This document shows positions 1 to 7,180 of a DNA stretch of 35,981 nt, piece by piece. The stretch is from Bacteroidota bacterium (lineage in GTDB: Bacteria; Bacteroidota; Bacteroidia; Chitinophagales; Chitinophagaceae), in NCBI GenBank assembly GCA_023416995.1, contig JAEZGI010000070.1, positions 1 to 35,981 on the forward strand, written 5' to 3'. Made by a program: the position numbers and the translations under genes. Within the stretch, counting starts at the first letter, position 1; each line of letters starts with the position of its first letter. Below the pieces are notes generated by a model that did no database searches, was not told where the DNA came from, and saw only the letters and a list, made by a program, of their open reading frames with translations.

Positions 1-759
1 ACTGTTATTGATCTCAAAACGATTTTGCTTGCTGGTAAAAACCAGGTTGGAGCTTTTACGGACCTGGTACCGGTAACTTCCGACACACGTCTGCTACTTC
101 CCGGAGCTTATGTGGTTGTCACACGAAATACAACCTGGCTCGCACAAAATTATCATCTGAAAGATCCGGCTGCAGCGGCGCAGACCACGGCGTTTCCGTC
201 TTTACCAGATGACAAGGGTTATATTGCCGTATTAAACAGCCAGGGCGATGTGATCGATGAATTATCTTACTCTGAAAAATGGCAGTTTGGATTAATCAAC
301 AGTAAAGACGGTGTTGCGCTTGAACGGATCGATTACAGCCAGCCAACACAGCAAGCCGACAACTGGACCTCTGCCGCATCCACTGACGGTTTTGGAACAC
401 CAGGCTATCAGAACAGTCAGTTTAAACAGGATCTGTTATTAACCGGCGCTTTTGTCATAGAGCAAAAATTGTTTTCGCCAGATGGTGATGGCTATGAAGA
501 CTATGCATCTATACGATTTACGATGCCTGAATCGGGATACATGGGTTCCATAACGATCTATGACCTGGCAGGAAATCCTGTACGTTATCTTTTGAAAAGT
601 GCGGTACTGGGTTTATCCGGAGTTGTAAACTGGGACGGGCTGAACGAAGCAAAAAACCGGCTACCAATGGGTCAGTATATAGTTGCCATGGAAGTTTTCA
701 ACCTGAAAGGAAAAACAAGAAAATTCAAAGCGAGCATTGCGTTGGTCAGAAAATTTTGA
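1..759 (+). CDS. Lamin-tail / FlgD-Ig-like surface protein, 3' part only
   Basis: The reading frame is open from base 1 with no convincing start (the first in-frame candidate is a TTG at 25), so this is the C-terminal end of a longer gene. Roughly the first 140 visible residues look like a lamin-tail domain: a strand-rich segment with LLLPGAYVVVTRN and the closing TDGFGTPGYQN. From about residue 165 a FlgD-Ig-like module follows, opening with FSPDGDGYEDYASIRF and continuing ITIYDLAGNPVR and LPMGQYIVAMEV. This pairing is common in secreted or outer-surface proteins of Bacteroidota, often type IX secretion substrates. The end lacks a clear sorting-domain signature, so secretion by that route is inference. 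It converges on the FRG gene with 61 bases between. The specific role is unknown. Confidence 0.75.
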   Translation, partial: TVIDLKTILLAGKNQVGAFTDLVPVTSDTRLLLPGAYVVVTRNTTWLAQNYHLKDPAAAAQTTAFPSLPDDKGYIAVLNSQGDVIDELSYSEKWQFGLINSKDGVALERIDYSQPTQQADNWTSAASTDGFGTPGYQNSQFKQDLLLTGAFVIEQKLFSPDGDGYEDYASIRFTMPESGYMGSITIYDLAGNPVRYLLKSAVLGLSGVVNWDGLNEAKNRLPMGQYIVAMEVFNLKGKTRKFKASIALVRKF

Positions 760-820
760 CTTTATATCGGACCGTGAGACAGTATAAAACTTGGGCAAAT
801 GGTATCCCAACAAGGTGCGG

Positions 821-1555
821 TTATTCAAAAAACCGCCATTGGAGATAAGCAGACAAACCCTCAAGTTCAGGAAAGATCGAAAATGCATTTACCCCGAGGG
901 TGTTCAGATCGTTCCGAAGATCCGGTATTTTATCGGAAGGGATCTTCACTTTCATAAGCTTCCCGCTATATGCTTCATTTTCGTTCAGAAAACGTTTTTC
1001 AGTCAGGTCCTGCGAGGATAACACACTGAATACACCAGACTGGTTATTGATACGCTGGCGGATGAGGCGGGGCCGAAAGATTTTTGTTTCACTGATATCG
1101 AACGGATGTATCTCGTTCATGTTCGTAACAAAATCGCTATCTGTTGCAAGCAGCATCCATACCACACCGTAGGCGCCAGGTTGAGTGGCATCCGCCGCTG
1201 TGGATGAGAGCGCGAACCAAAGAGCTGTCAGCGCATTGTTCGACCAGTCAAGCAGTCGCGTAGGTAACCCAAAATGCTGACCGAGTGTGAGATAATCCCA
1301 ATCATCCATTACGCCATGAGGTTGAATCAAAAGGGGATTACTTCTTTTAAATTCATTCAGCATCTTCTTTTCAACATCCAGCAGATCTCCTTTTGCTTTC
1401 AATCTGCAGATCTTTGGTATTAACGGGAAGTCGCCGGCCTGCCCGCGGAACACTATATCCTGCACCGGCACATCTGCTTCCGTGTTGGTGTTTTGTTGTT
1501 TGATTACGGACAGGTATTCTCCTATTGTGGCAACTTCTATCTCTTTCATATGCAC
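821..1555 (-). CDS. FRG domain-containing protein
   Basis: 244 residues. The N-terminal half carries the hallmarks of the FRG domain: FRGQ at residues 36-39, an aromatic/acidic stretch (DDWDYLTLGQHFGLPTRLLDWS, about 84-105, quoted here in part) and a following helix NALTALWFAL. The family is named for the (F/Y)RG motif and its biochemical role is not established; such domains turn up alone and in toxin- or defence-associated genes. No signal peptide or membrane segment is visible, so it is probably cytoplasmic. The first ATG is at 1555 and a second two codons on (1549) is equally possible, because neither has a ribosome site. It lies 35 bases downstream of pncB on the same strand and is probably co-transcribed. 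Function unknown. Confidence 0.8.
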   Translation of the reverse strand: MHMKEIEVATIGEYLSVIKQQNTNTEADVPVQDIVFRGQAGDFPLIPKICRLKAKGDLLDVEKKMLNEFKRSNPLLIQPHGVMDDWDYLTLGQHFGLPTRLLDWSNNALTALWFALSSTAADATQPGAYGVVWMLLATDSDFVTNMNEIHPFDISETKIFRPRLIRQRINNQSGVFSVLSSQDLTEKRFLNENEAYSGKLMKVKIPSDKIPDLRNDLNTLGVNAFSIFPELEGLSAYLQWRFFE

Positions 1556-1590
1556 ATTTTAGATCAACACAATATGAATCAGATCCCTGG

Positions 1591-2766
1591 TCAGGGAATG
1601 CCCAGGCTGTTTTTTGCTAAAAGGATGGATGATTCTTCGCCTGTGTATTTGCCGGTTTCATCAGAAAGTTTCACAACATTTGTCCACCCTTCACCTTCGG
1701 GGCATGCCTCTACCATCTTTATCACAATATTCAAAGCCTGCGGGCCCGTATCATTGGTAAAGTTGGTTCCGATTCCAAACGACATGTTTATTCTGCCACG
1801 GCAATGGGCAGTGATCCGCGCAACCTTCTCATAGTTCAGTCCATCCGAAAAGATGATGGTTTTTGTCAGGGGATTGATCCCTGTTTTCCGGTAGTGCTCG
1901 ATCACTTTATCAGCAAACAACAGCGGGTCGCCACTATCATGACGAACACCATCAAACAATTTCGAAAACATCTTATCAAACTGCTTAAGAAACACATCGG
2001 TAGTATACGTATCGGACAATGCGATACCAAGATCGCCCCGGTAAACCTGTACCCAGTGTTCCAAAGCCATAGCATTGGCCATTTTGAAACCGTATCGTGC
2101 GGCATGAAACATGAACCATTCATGCGCATGGGTGCCGATGGGTTTCGTGTTATGCAGCATCGCGAAATGGACATTACTGGTACCAATAAACGAACCGTCA
2201 CCGGCCGAGCGGAGTGCTTTCAGCACCAGGTTATGTACATCATAAGAAAACCTTCGGCGCGTTCCGAACTCGGCAACGGTTACACCAAGTTCGCGGTAGT
2301 CAGCAATTTTGTGCTCCGTTCTGGCGATCACCTCTTCATCACTAATGCGTACCACACCAGTAAGTTCGTAGTACAACTCACAAATCAGTGACATCAATGG
2401 CACCTCCCATAAAATGGTCCGATACCATAAACCCCCTACACGTACCGACAGATCTGTACCCGTCTGTTCTATCGAAACCTCTTCCGGGTTATAACGGTAA
2501 CCTTCAAGAAAGTCGAGGTAAACCGGATCCAGGTAAGGACTTGTAACCTTGAAAAACTGTTTCTCCTGAAGACTGAGCCGCAAACCTGCCATGGCATCGA
2601 CCGCTTCACGAAGCGCATTTGCAAAACCTGGCGGAAATGCATGGTTTCCCCGATTTATGAATTCATAACGCGCACGGGCATAAGGAAATAAACGAACAAC
2701 TCCCTGTTGCATCGTGAACTTGTAAAAATCGTTATCGAGTATAGAGTTTATAATCTGCCTGGTCAT
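1591..2766 (-). CDS. pncB: Nicotinate phosphoribosyltransferase
   Basis: 391 residues, close to the usual size of about 400. It joins nicotinate to PRPP, with ATP, giving nicotinate mononucleotide for NAD salvage in the cytoplasm. Family landmarks are all present: the N-terminal NDFYKFTMQQ, EFGTRRRFSYDVHN, GTSNVHFA followed by GTHAHEWFMFHAARYG, the phosphoribosyl-binding HDSGDP, IIFSDGLN, and SFGIGTNFTND near the C-terminus. The start ATG at 2766 places NDFYKFTMQQ at residues 12-21, as expected for the family. The FRG-domain gene follows 35 bases downstream. The upstream region contains two terminators that end the preceding kinase transcript, so pncB most likely has its own promoter within about 2767-2825, although I see no perfect promoter box there. 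Confidence 0.95.
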   Translation of the reverse strand: MTRQIINSILDNDFYKFTMQQGVVRLFPYARARYEFINRGNHAFPPGFANALREAVDAMAGLRLSLQEKQFFKVTSPYLDPVYLDFLEGYRYNPEEVSIEQTGTDLSVRVGGLWYRTILWEVPLMSLICELYYELTGVVRISDEEVIARTEHKIADYRELGVTVAEFGTRRRFSYDVHNLVLKALRSAGDGSFIGTSNVHFAMLHNTKPIGTHAHEWFMFHAARYGFKMANAMALEHWVQVYRGDLGIALSDTYTTDVFLKQFDKMFSKLFDGVRHDSGDPLLFADKVIEHYRKTGINPLTKTIIFSDGLNYEKVARITAHCRGRINMSFGIGTNFTNDTGPQALNIVIKMVEACPEGEGWTNVVKLSDETGKYTGEESSILLAKNSLGIP

Positions 2767-2824
2767 GGTAGTTAATCTTCAGGACAAAATCATAAGTTAT
2801 GCCATTCGGTAATGTTCGGAGAAA

Positions 2825-2857
2825 TAAAAAGAGCTGCATCCAAAGCAAGCGCAGCCC
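2825..2857 (-). terminator. Second intrinsic terminator after the PfkB kinase
   Basis: Read on the minus strand, GGGCTGC (2857-2851) pairs with GCAGCTC (2837-2831) across a 13-base loop, with one G-U pair. It is followed directly by a U-rich tract (TTTTTATTTC). It lies about 50 bases beyond a stronger terminator and may act as a back-up that protects pncB from read-through. Confidence 0.6.
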
Positions 2858-2901
2858 TTACGATCAAATGGGAACTTATGGCTCTCCGTCAGAGACCCGA
2901 A

Positions 2902-2936
2902 TAAAAAAAGGCTGCCTCGTATTTATAAGACAGCCT
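2902..2936 (-). terminator. Intrinsic terminator of the PfkB kinase gene
   Basis: On the minus strand AGGCTGTCT (2936-2928) pairs with AGGCAGCCT (2917-2909) around a 10-base loop, with a single mismatch. Seven T residues follow (2909-2903). It begins 24 bases after the kinase stop codon. There is no T-tract for the plus strand, so it works in the minus direction. Confidence 0.85.
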
Positions 2937-2959
2937 CGTTAAGGTTAATTTGTGTTTGT

Positions 2960-3886
2960 TTAGTTGGTTAGCTCGATATCAAAATTCACGAGGTTCACAA
3001 ATTGTTGCATCCGGTTTTCAATATCTTCCTTAGTGATTTCACGTAAACGGTTGGGACCAAATTTCTCAACGCAATACGAAGCCATTGCTGAACCTACGAT
3101 GATCGCAGTTTTCATGTTATCGAATGAGATGTCTCTTGTGCGTGCCAGGTGACCAATAAAACCACCTGCGAATGTGTCGCCAGCTCCTGTCGGATCAAAT
3201 ACATCTTCCAGGGGAAGAGCGGGTGCGTAAAACACCTGGTCGCCGTGAAACAGCAAAGCACCGTGTTCTCCCTTTTTGATCACAAGGTATTTGGGGCCCA
3301 TCTTCATAATTTCTTTCGCAGCCTTAACAAGCGAAAACTGTCCACTAAGCTGGCGTGCTTCGCTATCGTTAATCATCAGCACATCAACCATTTTCAATAC
3401 CTCTTCCAATTGAGGCATTGCAATTTCCATCCAGAAATTCATGGTATCCATCACGATGAGTTTCGGACGGACCTTCATTTGTTCAATTACTTTTTTCTGT
3501 ATGGTCGGATCGAGGTTACCAAGCATCAGGAACTCGGCATCCTGGTAAGTGTCGGGTACTACCGGGTTGAAATCTGCAAGTACATTAAGATCAGTGATCA
3601 GGGTATCGCGGCTGTTCATGTCCATGTGATACTTACCGCTCCAGAAAAACGATTTTTTATCAGGCACCACTTCTACCCCATCCAATTGCACACCGCGGGA
3701 TTTGAGTTCTTCCATTTCTTCGGCAGGAAAATCAAAACCTACGATTGAGATTTGCTGAATAGGTTTTACAAAATTGCTTGCAGCGTAAGCCACATAAGTA
3801 GCAGATCCTCCGATGATGCGGTCGGTTTTTCCAAATGGAGTTTCGATAGCATCAAAGGCCATCGTGCCTACAACGATCAATGACAT
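2960..3886 (-). CDS. PfkB-family carbohydrate/nucleoside kinase
   Basis: 308 residues, typical for the ribokinase/PfkB fold. It would transfer the ATP gamma-phosphate to a sugar or nucleoside hydroxyl in the cytoplasm. The glycine-rich substrate-side motif IIGGSATYVAYAAS lies near residues 24-38. The family signature DPTGAGDTFAGGF near the C-terminus contains the catalytic base, Asp237. The middle contains NDSEARQLSG and VIKKGEHGALL, the nucleotide-binding half. The sequence does not reveal the substrate; ribokinase-, fructokinase- and adenosine-kinase-like roles are all possible. It is transcribed divergently from the TetR gene and ends in a strong terminator, so it is a single-gene unit. 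A -7 box lies at 3932-3939. Confidence 0.88.
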   Translation of the reverse strand: MSLIVVGTMAFDAIETPFGKTDRIIGGSATYVAYAASNFVKPIQQISIVGFDFPAEEMEELKSRGVQLDGVEVVPDKKSFFWSGKYHMDMNSRDTLITDLNVLADFNPVVPDTYQDAEFLMLGNLDPTIQKKVIEQMKVRPKLIVMDTMNFWMEIAMPQLEEVLKMVDVLMINDSEARQLSGQFSLVKAAKEIMKMGPKYLVIKKGEHGALLFHGDQVFYAPALPLEDVFDPTGAGDTFAGGFIGHLARTRDISFDNMKTAIIVGSAMASYCVEKFGPNRLREITKEDIENRMQQFVNLVNFDIELTN

Positions 3887-3931
3887 AAGTATTTTTTAGA
3901 TGATAAAAGCAGGTGCCTGTTAAAAACGGGG

Positions 3932-3939
3932 CAAAACTA
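3932..3939 (-). promoter_or_regulatory. -7 promoter box for the PfkB kinase
   Basis: TAGTTTTG on the minus strand is a perfect match to the Bacteroidota -7 consensus TAnnTTTG. It predicts a leader of roughly 40 bases before the kinase ATG. No clear TTTG -33 box sits at the usual distance. Confidence 0.5.
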
Positions 3940-3978
3940 CATGAAAATAGCCAGAGATGGAAGCGTTTGCCAACACCG

Positions 3979-3992
3979 CTAACGATTGTTAG
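3979..3992 (+). promoter_or_regulatory. Candidate PaaR/TetR operator
   Basis: CTAACGATTGTTAG is a near-perfect inverted repeat (CTAAC..GTTAG). It differs at one fixed position from CNAACGNNCGTTNG, the operator published for the TetR-family phenylacetate repressor PaaR of Thermus thermophilus. It ends six bases before the -7 box of the TetR gene, so a bound repressor would cover the -33 region. That placement fits autorepression and control of the downstream paa genes. Confidence 0.6.
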
Positions 3993-3998
3993 TTTATT

Positions 3999-4006
3999 TA
4001 TCTTTG
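3999..4006 (+). promoter_or_regulatory. -7 promoter box of the paa regulator gene
   Basis: TATCTTTG matches TAnnTTTG exactly and ends six bases before the TetR start codon. Transcription would therefore begin at, or one or two bases before, the ATG. The palindrome at 3979-3992 occupies the place of the -33 element. Confidence 0.6.
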
Positions 4007-4012
4007 TGGGGG

Positions 4013-4609
4013 ATGTCGAAAATCAAAAGCAATAAAAACGGGACCAGGAAGGATGTAATCATAGCCAAGGCTGCGCGGCTGTTCCGGGAAAAAGGGTACA
4101 ATGCCAGTTCAATGCGTGACCTGGCCGAAGAAGTGGGCGTGGAAGCAGCAAGCCTGTATAATCACATCAGTTCAAAATCAGAGATCCTCCAGGAAATCTG
4201 TTTTAAGATCGCCAATAAATTTATGTCGCATATCGACGCCATCGACAATAGCGACCGGAGTTCCATTGATAAAATAGAAGCGGTTTTGCGTTTTCATGTA
4301 CAGCAGATGGTTCATCATTATGAAGAAGTGTATGTCGCGGATCGTGAATGGAAACATTTAATTGATCCTTACCTGTCTAACTATCAAAACCAACGACGTA
4401 CTTACCGGCAACGTATAGCCCAGATCATCGAAGCCGGAATCCGCAAAAATGAGATCAAAGACATTGATGCGCCCACGGCCGTATTGATAATGCTGCACGC
4501 GGTAAGTGGCATTGAATCATGGCACCGCAGCCGTCAAAAGATCAGTGCGGGATTGCTGGAAGATAATATGGTGGCAATTCTGATCGATGGTCTTCGCAAA
4601 AACAAGTAG
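4013..4609 (+). CDS. TetR/AcrR-family regulator of the paa genes (PaaR-like)
   Basis: 198 residues from the ATG at 4013. An upstream TTG at 3986 is rejected because it lies inside the putative operator and before the promoter box. The N-terminal DNA-binding domain is clear: the helix DVIIAKAARLFREKGY, then the helix-turn-helix at about residues 32-51 (SMRDLAEEVG, turn, ASLYNHISSK). The remaining ~140 residues are the helical ligand-binding and dimerisation domain. It is the first gene of the paa unit, 14 bases before paaE. By family knowledge, PaaR-type TetR regulators repress paa genes until phenylacetyl-CoA binds. The palindrome immediately upstream supports that role here, but ligand and targets are inferred. 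Confidence 0.88.
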   Translation: MSKIKSNKNGTRKDVIIAKAARLFREKGYNASSMRDLAEEVGVEAASLYNHISSKSEILQEICFKIANKFMSHIDAIDNSDRSSIDKIEAVLRFHVQQMVHHYEEVYVADREWKHLIDPYLSNYQNQRRTYRQRIAQIIEAGIRKNEIKDIDAPTAVLIMLHAVSGIESWHRSRQKISAGLLEDNMVAILIDGLRKNK

Positions 4610-4623
4610 TTATAGATTCGGTC

Positions 4624-5769
4624 ATGGTTATTCACTTCCATAAGCTTGTTATTAAAACCGTGACATGGGAAACCGCCGATACGATTCTTGTTTCTTTTGA
4701 TGTGCCGGAACCACTAAAAACTGTATTCAGTTTTCTTCCCGGGCAGAACATCACCATACGCAGCGTTATTGATGGCAATGAATTGCGAAGGTCCTATTCA
4801 GTTTGCAGTGACCCGGGTGATGAATTGCTCAGTATCGCCATTCGGGAAGTGCGGGACGGTTTATTTTCTTCATGGGCTATACGCACCCTTATTGAAGGGC
4901 ATCAGTTGGAAGTGTTACCTCCCACGGGTAGTTTTATTGTTCAAACAAATGCAGATCACAGGAAAAACTACCTGGCCATAGCCGCAGGCAGCGGCATCAC
5001 ACCAGTTTACGCGATCATTGCATCGGTGTTGTTTACCGAACCGAACAGCCGCTTCGTGCTGCTTTACGGCAATCGCACGCAACAGGATATCATCTTTCGG
5101 GAAAAACTCGCTGGGTTAAAAAACAGGTATATGGATCGTTTTGTTGTACATCATTTCCTGAGCCGGGAAACGACGGATGCCGAAATATACAATGGCCGCC
5201 TTGACAGTGACAAACTCAATCGAATCAATGGCAAACTGATCTGGCCGGTTTTGGCCGATGAGGTTTTCATTTGTGGGCCTGCAGAAATGATATCTGGTAC
5301 AAAAGGATGGATGCTGGATCATGGAGTGGCTGAACAAAAAATACACACTGAATTATTCAGTGTTCCGGATGCTACGGGCAAAACACCTGTAAAGAACCCA
5401 ATACCTGGTTCAACGAACGGAGATTCACGAAATGTTGAAAAAAGCAACACAACAGGTTCTGAAAAAAATGATACCAATAACTCCCCACGCGATTGCCAGG
5501 TGACCGTGAAGGCAGACGGCCACCATTACGTTTTTAAGCTTGCCATGGATGGCGAAAAAATTTTAAACGCTGCACTTGAACACGGCGCTGACCTTCCATT
5601 CAGTTGCAAAGGCGGCGTTTGTGGAACCTGCCGTGCAAAAATTCTCCAGGGGACCGTTGATATGGAACTGAATTATGCGCTCGAACCCGACGAGCTGGCT
5701 GCTGGTTATATACTTACCTGCCAATCACACCCTACCAGTGAAATAGTGGTGATAGATTTTGATTCATAG
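4624..5769 (+). CDS. paaE: Phenylacetyl-CoA epoxidase reductase subunit PaaE
   Basis: 381 residues; E. coli PaaE has 356. It carries electrons from NAD(P)H through FAD and a plant-type 2Fe-2S cluster to the di-iron oxygenase PaaA. The N-terminal ferredoxin-reductase part has the flavin motif RRSYSVCS (from residue 55), the nucleotide site AAGSGITP (from about 120) and ICGPAEMI (about 215). The C-terminal ferredoxin domain has cluster ligands Cys328, Cys333, Cys336 and Cys366 (CKGGVCGTC and LTCQS). Between them, about 247-290, lies a hydrophilic Asn/Ser/Thr/Gly/Lys-rich linker that appears to account for the extra length. In this locus paaE precedes paaA and is separated from it by 113 bases, unlike the enterobacterial order paaABCDE. 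Confidence 0.95.
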   Translation: MVIHFHKLVIKTVTWETADTILVSFDVPEPLKTVFSFLPGQNITIRSVIDGNELRRSYSVCSDPGDELLSIAIREVRDGLFSSWAIRTLIEGHQLEVLPPTGSFIVQTNADHRKNYLAIAAGSGITPVYAIIASVLFTEPNSRFVLLYGNRTQQDIIFREKLAGLKNRYMDRFVVHHFLSRETTDAEIYNGRLDSDKLNRINGKLIWPVLADEVFICGPAEMISGTKGWMLDHGVAEQKIHTELFSVPDATGKTPVKNPIPGSTNGDSRNVEKSNTTGSEKNDTNNSPRDCQVTVKADGHHYVFKLAMDGEKILNAALEHGADLPFSCKGGVCGTCRAKILQGTVDMELNYALEPDELAAGYILTCQSHPTSEIVVIDFDS

Positions 5770-5858
5770 ATTTGTTCAAGTAAACCTCCGGCAAGTTTAA
5801 CATCTCTGGTCTTTTAATAGTCGCCCCTTCCCCGATCATTTATAGTTGCAGTTTTTTG

Positions 5859-5866
5859 TAACTTTA
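5859..5866 (+). promoter_or_regulatory. Possible internal -7 promoter box before paaA
   Basis: TAACTTTA differs from TAnnTTTG only at the last base and lies 16 bases before the paaA ATG, in the 113-base gap after paaE. A lone half-site CAAACG at 5870-5875 resembles the left arm of the PaaR operator, but the right arm is not conserved. The gap has no other recognisable element. Weak evidence. Confidence 0.3.
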
Positions 5867-5882
5867 ATACAAACGATCAGCG

Positions 5883-6845
5883 ATGCCGGGGCAGCAGGAA
5901 ATATTTGATACCAAGCTGGAGCAGGAGATCCGTATTGAGCCGAAAGACTGGATGCCGGATACCTATCGTAAAACGCTGATCCGACAGATAAGCCAGCACG
6001 CACATAGCGAAATTGTCGGGATGTTACCCGAAGGCAATTGGATAACCCGGGCACCAACACTCAAACGAAAAGCGACACTTATTGCAAAGGTCCAGGATGA
6101 AGCCGGCCATGGCTTATATCTTTATTCGGCCGCAGAAACCCTTGGCATCACCCGCGAAGAAATGCTGCAACAACTGCATAGCGGTAAAGCGAAATATTCA
6201 TCGATCTTTAATTACCCAACACTTACCTGGGCCGATATTGGCGCCATTGGATGGCTGGTTGACGGCGCAGCTATCATGAACCAGGTGCCTTTATGCCGCG
6301 CCTCATACGGACCTTACGCCCGTGCAATGATTCGTATATGCAAAGAAGAAAGCTTTCACCAGCGCCAGGGTTTTGATATTCTTTTCAAACTAAGCAAAGG
6401 CAGTGAAACACAACGGGCCATGTGCCAGGATGCCATCAATCGTTGGTGGTGGCCGTCGATAATGATGTTTGGACCAGATGATAAAAATTCTCCCAACTCA
6501 GCCCAAAGCATGCAATGGAAGATAAAAAGAATCAGTAATGATGAATTGCGGCAAAAGTTTATAGATGTGTGCGCTGAACAGGTCAGGCTCCTGGACATGA
6601 CACTACCCGACCCTGCTTTAAAATGGAACAATGAAACAGGGCATTATGATTTTGGGCCAATCAACTGGAATGAATTTTACAATGTGCTGAATGGAAATGG
6701 CCCCTGCAATAAAGAAAGACTGCGGGCCAGAATCGCGGCACATGAAAACGGTCAATGGGTGCGCGATGCGGCGCTTGCACACGCAAAAAAACGAACGGCC
6801 CGCGCGGCAATAAGGGAGGCCGGTGTTTCGATCGCTCAGGGATAA
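5883..6845 (+). CDS. paaA: Phenylacetyl-CoA 1,2-epoxidase catalytic subunit PaaA
   Basis: 320 residues; E. coli PaaA has 309 and aligns over nearly the whole length. It is the di-iron oxygenase subunit that inserts oxygen into the ring of phenylacetyl-CoA to form the 1,2-epoxide, acting with PaaB, PaaC and PaaE in the cytoplasm. Expected iron ligands are present: Glu43 (HAHSEIVGM), Glu73 and His76 (QDEAGHG), Asp127 (WLVDGAA), and Glu156 and His159 (CKEESFHQRQ). The segment GMLPEGNWITRAPTLKRK and the Trp-rich RWWWPSIMMFGP are strongly conserved in PaaA. The ATG at 5883 aligns with the E. coli N-terminus. paaB follows after 47 bases. Confidence 0.97.
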   Translation: MPGQQEIFDTKLEQEIRIEPKDWMPDTYRKTLIRQISQHAHSEIVGMLPEGNWITRAPTLKRKATLIAKVQDEAGHGLYLYSAAETLGITREEMLQQLHSGKAKYSSIFNYPTLTWADIGAIGWLVDGAAIMNQVPLCRASYGPYARAMIRICKEESFHQRQGFDILFKLSKGSETQRAMCQDAINRWWWPSIMMFGPDDKNSPNSAQSMQWKIKRISNDELRQKFIDVCAEQVRLLDMTLPDPALKWNNETGHYDFGPINWNEFYNVLNGNGPCNKERLRARIAAHENGQWVRDAALAHAKKRTARAAIREAGVSIAQG

Positions 6846-6892
6846 ATACGCGTCGAGAACATGGCAGACTAAATAACTTAAAACGCAGAAGA

Positions 6893-7180
6893 TTGCATAC
6901 AAACGAATGGCCATTGTGGGAAGTCTTTATCCGCAGCAAGCAAGGGTTGGATCATAAACATGTTGGCAGCCTCCATGCGGCCGACGCCGCGATGGCCATC
7001 GAAAACGCGCGTGATGTTTACACACGAAGAATGGAGGGTATCAGCATTTGGGTTGTTGAATCAAAGCACATCCACGCTTCCAGACCGGATGAATCAACTG
7101 CATTATATGAACCCGCAAATGATAAAGTGTATCGTCACCCTACATTTTATGACTTGCCGGATGAGCTTAAAAACATGTAA
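6893..7180 (+). CDS. paaB: Phenylacetyl-CoA epoxidase subunit PaaB (TTG start)
   Basis: 95 residues from a TTG at 6893, exactly the length of E. coli PaaB. PaaB is a small non-catalytic subunit that helps assemble the PaaABC(E) epoxidase. The body is very conserved: WPLWEVFIRSKQGLDHKHVG, GSLHAADAAMAIENARDVYTR, SIWVVESK and VYRHPTFYDLP. No in-frame ATG exists between the paaA stop and the conserved region; the frame is open upstream into paaA, so the start is inferred from length and homology. An out-of-frame ATG at 6861 opens a three-codon reading frame (Met-Ala-Asp-stop). Its stop codon overlaps the paaC start as TAATG, which suggests coupled translation. Confidence 0.9.
   Translation: MHTNEWPLWEVFIRSKQGLDHKHVGSLHAADAAMAIENARDVYTRRMEGISIWVVESKHIHASRPDESTALYEPANDKVYRHPTFYDLPDELKNM

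Noticed and set aside
25..30. TTG at 25 as the start of the first gene
   Set aside because: The frame is open to base 1 and the protein begins in the middle of a beta-rich domain, so the gene is cut by the window edge.
817..836. Hairpin GCGGTT/AACCGC at the end of the FRG gene
   Set aside because: It has a 6-bp stem but no T-tract on either strand, so it is not a credible intrinsic terminator.
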